A stretch of DNA of 39,052 bases, from assembly GCF_018837975.1 (NCBI RefSeq), contig NZ_JAGSOY010000046.1, positions 1 to 39,052 on the forward strand, given 5' to 3'. A program made the position numbers and the translations under genes. Numbering within the stretch: position 1 is the first letter of the stretch; each line of letters begins with the position of its first letter. Shown in pieces: positions 33,207 to 39,052 of the stretch. Under the pieces are notes generated by a model. The model saw only the letters and a program-made list of their open reading frames with translations. It was not told the origin of the DNA and searched no databases. Origin of the DNA: Zooshikella harenae. Lineage in GTDB: Bacteria; Pseudomonadota; Gammaproteobacteria; Pseudomonadales; Zooshikellaceae.

Positions 33207-33779
33207 CTAATGTGCCTTTTTTCCTTTAAAGGGAACGAAAAATTGCTGTATTTTCACAAGGTCACTTTCAAAATCACCTGTAGGCCAGACTAATGGACCA
33301 AACCCACCCCGCTTGTTGGCAAAGTCTAAATAAGCTAGTTGTAAAGGCACACCAGCGCCTACTGCAATATGATAGAAACCTGATTTCCAGTGTGATACTT
33401 GGGCTCGAGTGCCTTCAGGGGCAATTGTAAGGACGAAGTTTTCTGAGGTATTAAATAGCTCTACGAGTTGTTGAACGCGATTATTACGTTGGGCTCGATT
33501 GATAGGAATTCCTCCAAGCCAGCGCATAATAGGGCCAAATGGACCTTTAAATAAGGAATGTTTCCCAAGCCAGTGTAATTTTGCTCGAAAAAGAAAAGCC
33601 ATTGCAATGAAATAGAAAAAGTCCCAGTTGCTGGTATGGGGGGCAGCTATGAGAACATATTTAGCTAATTGTGGAGGCTGGCCTCCGAACTGCCAACCTG
33701 CTAGTCGTAATATTAGTTTGGAAAGTAGGTGAAACAACCAACTTAAAATAGGAGTGTTAAATATTGTAAAATGGTTCAA
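33207..33779 (-). CDS. PlsC-type lysophospholipid acyltransferase family protein
   Basis: A 190-aa acyltransferase with an N-terminal hydrophobic helix for membrane contact. The catalytic HTSNWD (H-x4-D) is at about residues 48-53. The substrate-phosphate motif APEGTR is near 122-127. GGIPINR is the third block. Members of this short subfamily are annotated as 1-acyl-glycerol-3-phosphate acyltransferases but differ from the main PlsC. The only plausible start is TTG 33779: the upstream frame closes two codons earlier, and the next ATG would cut off the HTSNWD motif. It is 99 nt upstream of the ligase gene. Two GTTACTAC repeats lie directly before it. Confidence 0.8.
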   Translation of the reverse strand: MNHFTIFNTPILSWLFHLLSKLILRLAGWQFGGQPPQLAKYVLIAAPHTSNWDFFYFIAMAFLFRAKLHWLGKHSLFKGPFGPIMRWLGGIPINRAQRNNRVQQLVELFNTSENFVLTIAPEGTRAQVSHWKSGFYHIAVGAGVPLQLAYLDFANKRGGFGPLVWPTGDFESDLVKIQQFFVPFKGKKAH

Positions 33780-34396
33780 TGCTTGTTACTACTTTGATAA
33801 AGGTTACTACAAGTTCTTAAAATGCTACCACCGTGCATTATAAGTAACAATGAATATTCATAATGATCGTTATCAGCGTTCGACTAGTAAGTGGATAACA
33901 TTGTTGAGCACCTTTCATATCACCTCTCAAATTATGGATACTTACACTTTTATTTATAAGTGATTGTCGTTGTGGCGACAATTATTTCAATCATCATGAG
34001 AAGCATTGGATTTATAGTAAAGTCTAACATACGTTTATTTGAGTTTTACTGTAATCAACTTTTTAATGCACAGAGCATAGTTGGACTATATTGATAAGCA
34101 TTTTGCACTCAAATTTTATTTAAACTTTTTATATAGCTTGTGTGTCTGAGGTTTATAATGTGCAAAAACCTTTTAGCATGCTAGTTATCCATATCGTTAT
34201 AACGTTTATCATTTACTTTGGAATGGCAGTACTAAAGTAAAAAATGAGTTTTATATTCTAAATAGTTATATTAAATATAAAACATGTTGCATTAATTTAT
34301 TTCAAAGTGTGACCTGCTTAACGTTTGAGTGCTGGCCGTTAGGGGGGTAAATGTGAAAAAATATGAACAAATGTACAATTTGAAGGCAGCCCGTCT
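33780..34396. other. 617-nt divergent intergenic region between the acyltransferase and torR
   Basis: No credible gene. AT-rich with several dyads: GTTACTAC twice (33785-33792, 33803-33810, 18 nt apart); palindrome ATGAATATTCAT (33850-33861); hairpin ATTGTCG-N6-CGACAAT (33963-33982); palindromes TAGCATGCTA (34174-34183) and CGTTATAACG (34195-34204); and an all-A/T stem TTTTATATT/AATATAAAA (34249-34257, 34274-34282). A tor-box-like site lies at 34361-34370. The length and number of dyads suggest two regulated divergent promoters. Confidence 0.5.
34361..34370 (-). promoter_or_regulatory. candidate tor box (TorR binding site) upstream of torR
   Basis: The minus strand reads TTGTTCATAT, matching 9 of 10 bases of the E. 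coli tor box CTGTTCATAT. It lies 26 nt before the torR ATG. TorR represses its own gene in E. coli through such boxes, so autoregulation is plausible here. Confidence 0.45.
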
Positions 34397-35134
34397 ATGC
34401 AGCAGTATCATGTACTTGTAGTTGAAGATGAGCCTGTAACTCGGGCTAAACTCGTTGACTATTTCCTTCAAGAAGGCTATCGCATTAGTGAAGCTGCTGA
34501 TGGAAATGAAATGAGGTCAATTCTTCAAAACGAAAAGGTTGACCTCATTATGCTGGATATTAACTTGCCGGGAGAAGATGGGCTTTTATTAACCCGTGAT
34601 ATTCGTAGCACTTCTGATGTGGGCATCATACTCGTTACTGGGCGTACAGATCGGGTTGACCGAATAGTAGGCTTGGAAATGGGAGCTGATGACTATGTGA
34701 CAAAACCTTTTGAACTTCGTGAACTTCGTGTTCGGGTCAAAAATCTATTGTGGCGTATTAGTAAAGTTGATCAGGTTAAGCAACAGTTAAGACAAGAGTT
34801 TTCTGAAGAAAAACAAGCTGATCGTGTAGTTCAGTTTGGGCCATGGACTTTTGATATTCCACGACGTATGCTTTCTAAAGATGACTCTCCTGTTAAGCTA
34901 ACAAAAGCTGAATATGAAGTGTTACTGGCTTTTGTAACCAATCCAAATAATGTTTTGGGAAGGGATCAGTTGCTGAGCTTAATAAGTCATAGAGTTGAGC
35001 AGCCTAATGATAGAACTATTGATGTATTAGTACGCCGGTTGCGTAGTAAAATTGAAGACAACCCTCGTAACCCTCGATTTTTTGTTACTATTCACGGAGA
35101 GGGTTATTTGTTTGCGGGTGATATTGAAAAGTAA
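34397..35134 (+). CDS. torR: TorR-like OmpR-family response regulator
   Basis: DNA-binding regulator of the TMAO-respiration type. It is 245 aa (E. coli TorR 230). Receiver: VVEDEPVTRAKL, phospho-acceptor D54 in LIMLDINLPGEDGL, ILVTGRTDRVDRIVGLEMGA and DDYVTKPFELREL. After a 30-residue linker, the winged helix runs VKLTKAEYEVLLAFVTNPN to DRTIDVLVRRLRSKIED and FVTIHGEGYLFAGD. The near-identical TorR phrases (EDEPVT, GIILVTGR-DR-DRIVGLEMGADDYVTKP) favour TorR over ArcA. It is followed at 290 nt by torS on the same strand. A GAAGG lies 11 nt before the ATG. Confidence 0.88.
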   Translation: MQQYHVLVVEDEPVTRAKLVDYFLQEGYRISEAADGNEMRSILQNEKVDLIMLDINLPGEDGLLLTRDIRSTSDVGIILVTGRTDRVDRIVGLEMGADDYVTKPFELRELRVRVKNLLWRISKVDQVKQQLRQEFSEEKQADRVVQFGPWTFDIPRRMLSKDDSPVKLTKAEYEVLLAFVTNPNNVLGRDQLLSLISHRVEQPNDRTIDVLVRRLRSKIEDNPRNPRFFVTIHGEGYLFAGDIEK

Positions 35135-35144
35135 TTGAATGCCA

Positions 35145-35183
35145 GTAATTTAGTATTACTTAATAAAGGTGATGCTAAATTAC
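35145..35183 (+). repeat. stem-loop just after torR
   Basis: GTAATTTAG (35145-35153) pairs perfectly with CTAAATTAC (35175-35183). The stem extends inward to about 14 pairs with two G-U, loop about 11 nt. It begins 11 nt after the torR stop and has no U-run. It could mark the 3' end of a torR message or reduce read-through into torS. Confidence 0.45.
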
Positions 35184-35290
35184 GATAATCAGTGAAAGCT
35201 TAACATGTGTTGAGTCCTACCTGCTAAATTAATTTTGAATAGCTTTTTACCCACACAGAAGACTTATATTACTTAGCATAAGAACCTAGG

Positions 35291-35326
35291 TATAAGTGCA
35301 CGTGTAGCCGAAGTGTATAGGTGCAC
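35291..35326 (+). promoter_or_regulatory. direct repeat upstream of torS
   Basis: TATAAGTGCAC (35291-35301) and TATAGGTGCAC (35316-35326) match at 10 of 11 bases, with starts 25 nt apart. The AGTGCAC and GTGCACT cores also form an inverted pair. It lies about 100 nt before torS and may be a regulator site. The 289-nt torR-torS space has no other gene. Confidence 0.35.
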
Positions 35327-35423
35327 TATTATTATGTATTCTTAATGAGAGAAGGTGGTAATGACGACCATCTCGTTAGGATAATTACTCTGCTCGTTTA
35401 GCCTGTTATATTCCTAAAAACTT

Positions 35424-38366
35424 ATGAAGCAACAAAGCAGTATAGGCATTCAATTATGGTGGGCTTTTGGCTGTATGATTACCTTATTGGTGTTAGCAGC
35501 GGCAATAAGTTTTTATGGATTTTACAGAGTTAGTAAGCATGAACATATTGTTATAGAACACTCACTACCAACCATGACGGCTATGCATCAATTAGCCCAG
35601 TCAACCTCCCGTTTAGTATTTGCTGCAGGCACTTTATCTGATGTAACTGATCAACAAAGCTGGCAAGAACAAACGAATAACCTATCTCTACAGGCAGAAG
35701 AATTAAACACGCTTCTATTAAAATTACTGGATGTAATGTCTGAGTCTGATGAGTTGAGGCAGGTACAAGAAAAAGTTGCAGAGATTGTTATTAATATGGA
35801 GCAGCAAAGCCAGTGGGTTGCTGCAAGGTTAAATTTGACTAATCTGATCAACAAAAATCAGGAACAGTTGATGAATATTGCCAGGGAAATTGGTGACTTG
35901 GCTTCTGAAAAAGTAAATGATACTTCATTCAAAACATCCAATGATATTATGTCTTTGTATAAACTGGTGGAGCAAAATAAATCAAAAAAGAAGATTTATT
36001 TATCTTTGGATAATCTCCTTAAAGAAGACCTTCAGCAATTAAACCAAATGAGTGAGCTAAGGTTGCAAGAAGCTCAACTAAGTCGGCTATTAATCAAATT
36101 AGAACTAAGCACTGATGAAGAGGAAGTAACATCGCTTGAAAAACAATATAAGGTTATTTTATCTTCGATAAAACAATTGTTATCGAGTTTGAGAGACCCA
36201 AAACATCGTAATACGCTTACTGAGCATATACAGTTACTGGAAGCTTCCAACAATTTATTTGCTCGATATCGGCAATTATTAAAAGTCAGAAAGCATACTA
36301 ATGAGTTAACACTCAATAATATGATTTTATCTGGCGTTTTAGCCATGTTAGTTGCAGACCTAGTGGATGAAGCTTCTGACGCTCAAGAGCAGTCGATCCA
36401 ACAAGTTAAGGATTCTCTCCAAATTAGCCGGCTCATGTTGATTATTGTTACTTTGTTGGGGAGTGTTATCTTAAGCTGGGTCATGTGGCGGATTGTTTAT
36501 GGGCGAATAGTATGGCGTATTAATCAGCATATAGGTGCATTAAATGCCTTGGCTGCTGGAGATTTAAATATTCAACTGATTCCTCAAGGAAATGATGAGC
36601 TTGCTGTGATGGCACATGCGATTAATATTTTTAGGGATCAAACCATTGAACGAAATCGCTTAGCATCTGCTGAACAAGTTGCGAAGGAAGAATTGGAAAA
36701 GCATAAAAATAATCTTGAGTTACTAGTCGCTGATCGGACAGAGCAGCTGACAAAAGCTAACCAACAACTAAACCAGGCTGTTCAAAATCATGCGCGTGCG
36801 AGACAGGACGCAGAAGCAGCTAATCGGGCTAAAACGGTATTTTTAGCGACGATGAGCCATGAAATCCGGACCCCTATGAATGGTATTTTAGGTACATTAC
36901 AACTTTTGTCTGATACCCCTTTAAATGACCAGCAGCAACATTATATAAATGTTTTAAGTCGAAGTAGTGAAACATTATTAGCCATTTTAAATGATATTCT
37001 TGATTACTCGAAAATTGAAGCTGGACATATCGAACTTAATCCACAACATTTTTATTTGCCTGAATTAATATCATCTGTAGTCGACTTATTACAGGCAAAA
37101 ATTTCAGAAAAAAAACTAAATATAAGCATTGAAATAGCAGAAAAATGTTGCTGTTGGTATTTTTCAGACTTAGGGAAAATGCGACAAATATTAATTAATT
37201 TAATAGCAAATGCTGTAAAGTTTACTTCATTTGGCTCAATTACTCTTCAAGTGATTTATTTAGATGAGGATACACGGCATAAAACCAATAGATTACGTTT
37301 TAATATTATAGATTCTGGGGTCGGTGTTCCTGTTTTCAAGCAGGCAGAGTTATTTTCACCTTTCAAGCAAGTACATGGTTCTTCGGGGGGGACTGGTTTA
37401 GGTTTAGCAATAAGTAAACGACTTGTAGAGGCAATGTCAGGCACTATTGGTGTAGAAAGTGAGTCAGGGAAGGGGAGTTGCTTTTGGTTTGAGATGGAAC
37501 TGGCAACAGGTAAAGAGGTTAGAGCCTTAGTTAAAGCTCAAAAAGCTCAGGTTCCTCCACAGCCAATTTTATTAGTTGAAGATAACGAAATTAATAGAAT
37601 GGTAGCAGAAGAGTTGTTACAAAAACTGGGACACAAAGTAACCACTGCTCGAGATGGCCAACAAGCTGAAAAGGCTGTGCGGAAGCAAAAGTTCACCATT
37701 GCGCTGGTGGACATTAATCTTCCTGATACTGAGGGTACAGTATTAGCAAAACATTTGAACAATATTGCTCTGATGGTTCATCAGCAACCTTTATACACCA
37801 TTGCAGTTTCTGCACACGTTTTTAGAGAAGAAGTTTCCCATTATCTTTCTGCAGGAATGAATGACTTTGTTGCAAAACCATTAAAAATGACTGATTTGCA
37901 GTTGGCAATTTCTCGATTTGTTGAATTTGAAGAAAATACTAGTGTAGTTGAGATGCCTTATGAATCTCAGGATGAAGAATCTGATTTTGAGCCATTAAAG
38001 GAGCATCCATTATTTTCTTTAGCAAGTATTCAAGAGGATATTGATGTACTGGGTATTGGTACATTGCAGCGTATGGCCAGTATTTTTTTGACGGCTTCGG
38101 TAGAAACTTGGGAGCAATTAGTTGAAGCTATAAAAAAACACGAAACATCATTAATTACTCAGCGCTCTCATCGGTTAAAAGGTAGCGCACAAAGCTTAGG
38201 TTTACTTCGCTTGGCAACTATCTGTGAAACATTAGAAAGACAAAGCCGGCAACAGGAAAACATTAATTACTCTCTAGATTATTTGCAAGGTGTTTGGGAA
38301 GAAAGTGTTAAAGCTCTAGAATGTATAGACTGGCAAGAAATTGTCAAATCGGATTCTTCACAATAA
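35424..38366 (+). CDS. torS: TorS-like hybrid sensor histidine kinase
   Basis: Membrane phosphorelay kinase, 980 aa (E. coli TorS 914). Order: TM1 about residues 10-32, an all-helical periplasmic sensor about 33-335, TM2 about 336-358, HAMP about 358-410, coiled coil, HisKA with H479 in MSHEIRTPMNGIL, ATPase with the N box (ILINLIANAVKF), DSGVGV and GGTGLGLAISK, receiver with D763 in ALVDINLPDTEG, and HPt with H916 in SHRLKGSAQSLG. So the His-Asp-His relay to TorR is complete. In E. coli TorS senses TMAO through periplasmic TorT, and no torT is seen beside it here. No clear Shine-Dalgarno precedes ATG 35424. A G7 run is at 37385-37391 and an A8 run at 37108-37115. Confidence 0.86.
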   Translation: MKQQSSIGIQLWWAFGCMITLLVLAAAISFYGFYRVSKHEHIVIEHSLPTMTAMHQLAQSTSRLVFAAGTLSDVTDQQSWQEQTNNLSLQAEELNTLLLKLLDVMSESDELRQVQEKVAEIVINMEQQSQWVAARLNLTNLINKNQEQLMNIAREIGDLASEKVNDTSFKTSNDIMSLYKLVEQNKSKKKIYLSLDNLLKEDLQQLNQMSELRLQEAQLSRLLIKLELSTDEEEVTSLEKQYKVILSSIKQLLSSLRDPKHRNTLTEHIQLLEASNNLFARYRQLLKVRKHTNELTLNNMILSGVLAMLVADLVDEASDAQEQSIQQVKDSLQISRLMLIIVTLLGSVILSWVMWRIVYGRIVWRINQHIGALNALAAGDLNIQLIPQGNDELAVMAHAINIFRDQTIERNRLASAEQVAKEELEKHKNNLELLVADRTEQLTKANQQLNQAVQNHARARQDAEAANRAKTVFLATMSHEIRTPMNGILGTLQLLSDTPLNDQQQHYINVLSRSSETLLAILNDILDYSKIEAGHIELNPQHFYLPELISSVVDLLQAKISEKKLNISIEIAEKCCCWYFSDLGKMRQILINLIANAVKFTSFGSITLQVIYLDEDTRHKTNRLRFNIIDSGVGVPVFKQAELFSPFKQVHGSSGGTGLGLAISKRLVEAMSGTIGVESESGKGSCFWFEMELATGKEVRALVKAQKAQVPPQPILLVEDNEINRMVAEELLQKLGHKVTTARDGQQAEKAVRKQKFTIALVDINLPDTEGTVLAKHLNNIALMVHQQPLYTIAVSAHVFREEVSHYLSAGMNDFVAKPLKMTDLQLAISRFVEFEENTSVVEMPYESQDEESDFEPLKEHPLFSLASIQEDIDVLGIGTLQRMASIFLTASVETWEQLVEAIKKHETSLITQRSHRLKGSAQSLGLLRLATICETLERQSRQQENINYSLDYLQGVWEESVKALECIDWQEIVKSDSSQ

Positions 38367-38398
38367 AAAAATTATTTTGGGGTGATTTTCGGCTAATT

Positions 38399-38421
38399 GA
38401 AAAAGGCTGCAAAAGCAGCCT
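38399..38421 (-). terminator. terminator of the minus-strand secreted-protein gene
   Basis: Stem AGGCTGC/GCAGCCT (38404-38410 with 38415-38421), 4-nt loop. On the minus strand it is followed by TTTTC, giving an intrinsic terminator 16 nt after the stop of the 38438-38875 gene. On the plus strand no T-run follows, so it does not obviously end torS. Confidence 0.72.
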
Positions 38422-38437
38422 GTATAGGGTATTTCGA

Positions 38438-38875
38438 TCAAGGGTAGTAAAAAATGGGTTCTCGATAGGGCATGCCACCAATCACCATCCACCCAGAGCA
38501 TTTGTCGGCTTGCCAGTTTTTATGGCGAGCGTAGATCGGATCCCAGGTACAAAAGTCAGCGACAAGCTGATCTACTTGTTGGCCATTAGTATTAATTCGA
38601 AAATGAGCTTTATAAAGCTTAGTGGTTTGACTCATCATAGGGTCTAACAGCTGTTCATTATCAATGAGCACTTCGTGATAGGGGAAGTTTGCATTAACAT
38701 GTGTACCATAATGGGGTTTATTGAAGGTGTATACTAGTAAGCCATTTTTGTAATCATAACACGCATGAAAAATGACGCCACCTTCTGCAAAGTCCAGACA
38801 GTTATTCTCTTCTTCAGCGAAAACATAGCTGCCTGAAAGTGCAAAAATTAAGATAAGAAATCGTACGTTAACCAT
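38438..38875 (-). CDS. small secreted protein, function unknown
   Basis: I do not recognise the family. The 145-aa product has a clear signal peptide (VRFLILIFALSGSYVFA, cleavage near residue 20). The mature part of about 125 residues is rich in Tyr/His/Trp and holds four cysteines (C26, C39, C109, C126), an even number that could form two disulfides in the periplasm or outside. The C-terminus is aromatic (IFYYP). The Shine-Dalgarno AGGAG is well placed, 8 nt before the ATG, but lies inside a strong hairpin. It has its own terminator. It converges on torS. There is no homology that lets me propose a role. Confidence 0.75.
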   Translation of the reverse strand: MVNVRFLILIFALSGSYVFAEEENNCLDFAEGGVIFHACYDYKNGLLVYTFNKPHYGTHVNANFPYHEVLIDNEQLLDPMMSQTTKLYKAHFRINTNGQQVDQLVADFCTWDPIYARHKNWQADKCSGWMVIGGMPYREPIFYYP

Positions 38876-38881
38876 CGTTAT

Positions 38882-38920
38882 CTACTCCTATACTGCCAAA
38901 TATCCTTAGTGTAGGAGTAG
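38882..38920 (-). promoter_or_regulatory. hairpin sequestering the Shine-Dalgarno of the secreted-protein gene
   Basis: On the minus strand CTACTCCTA (38920-38912) pairs perfectly with TAGGAGTAG (38890-38882). After one mismatch three further pairs (ACT/AGT) follow. The second arm contains AGGAG, the gene's Shine-Dalgarno, ending 8 nt before ATG 38875. The hairpin would block ribosome binding unless opened. Confidence 0.6.
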
Positions 38921-39036
38921 GTGAATGAATATCAAATAAATAAACCTTTTATTTTAAATTATATAATCATTTTTTTATTGGTATTAGTAGTTAATAGTTA
39001 TGTTTATTTGATATGGCGGCTATTATTTGTGTGTGT

Positions 39037-39052
39037 TATATACCCTTCACAA
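39037..39052 (+). repeat. start of an intergenic repeat cut by the window end
   Basis: TATATACCCTTC at 39037-39048 is identical to the 12 bases at 9226-9237, where it opens a TATACCC-N8-GGGT hairpin. Here the window ends after TTCACAA, before the second arm. The 38921-39036 stretch is AT-rich with no gene. Confidence 0.3.

Noticed and set aside
1-39052. CRISPR arrays, insertion sequences, prophage or toxin-antitoxin genes
   Set aside because: No regularly spaced repeats, transposase, integrase or toxin-antitoxin pair seen on either strand.

Overview
The window reads as chromosome of a motile, AT-leaning (about 40% G+C by eye) marine-type gammaproteobacterium. The gene set (sigma-54-type flagellar operons in the order cheV-cheR-flgBCDEFGHIJKL, a divergent flgA-flgM-flgN unit, YcgR, a TorR/TorS pair, a BCCT osmolyte carrier and a ynjBCD-ynjF cluster) fits an Oceanospirillales-like lineage (Hahella/Zooshikella type). 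That placement is inference, not a computed phylogeny.

Layout. 180-6164 (+): a BCCT betaine/choline-type transporter, a strong terminator, then the ABC importer ynjB-ynjC-ynjD overlapped by the CDP-alcohol phosphatidyltransferase ynjF. 6203-7728 (-): a Sel1-repeat lipoprotein and a MarR regulator. 8017-10710 (+): a periplasmic M23 peptidase, tRNA-Arg(CCT) and two sugar/nucleotidyl-transferase-like genes (TIGR04283 and TIGR04282 types). 10676-13377 (-): ycgR, then the flgA-flgM-flgN unit. 13492-28407 (+): a continuous 15-kb chemotaxis and basal-body/hook block from cheV to flgL. 28669-30563 (+): a DegT-family aminotransferase and a methyltransferase. 30595-33779 (-): an aspartoacylase-like Zn enzyme, a GCS2-type carboxylate-amine ligase and a PlsC-type acyltransferase. 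34397-38366 (+): torR and torS. 38438-38875 (-): a small secreted protein of unknown function.

How the parts work together. The flagellar genes carry readable control sites: sigma-54 (-24/-12) promoters with exact GG-N10-GC spacing before flgA, flgB and flgF, and a FliA/sigma-28 promoter with exact 15-nt spacing before flgM. This is the usual hierarchy in which rod, ring and hook genes precede FlgM export and FliA release. YcgR (c-di-GMP brake), CheV and CheR link the motor to signalling. FlgE (665 aa) and FlgK (920 aa) are much larger than enterobacterial versions and carry similar inserted modules.

Most interesting signals. (1) An uninterrupted run of ten G inside flgI (23045-23054), in frame, where either a +1 or a -1 slip meets a stop within about 30 codons; this looks like a possible phase-variation switch for motility. 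(2) A hairpin that hides the Shine-Dalgarno of the small secreted protein at 38438-38875. (3) A GCS2 ligase and an aspartoacylase-like hydrolase that overlap by 10 nt. (4) TorR/TorS without TorT, with a near-consensus tor box just before torR. (5) Recurring intergenic hairpins of the form TATACCC-N8-GGGT, one probably cut by the right end of the window. I saw no transposase, integrase, prophage or CRISPR array.
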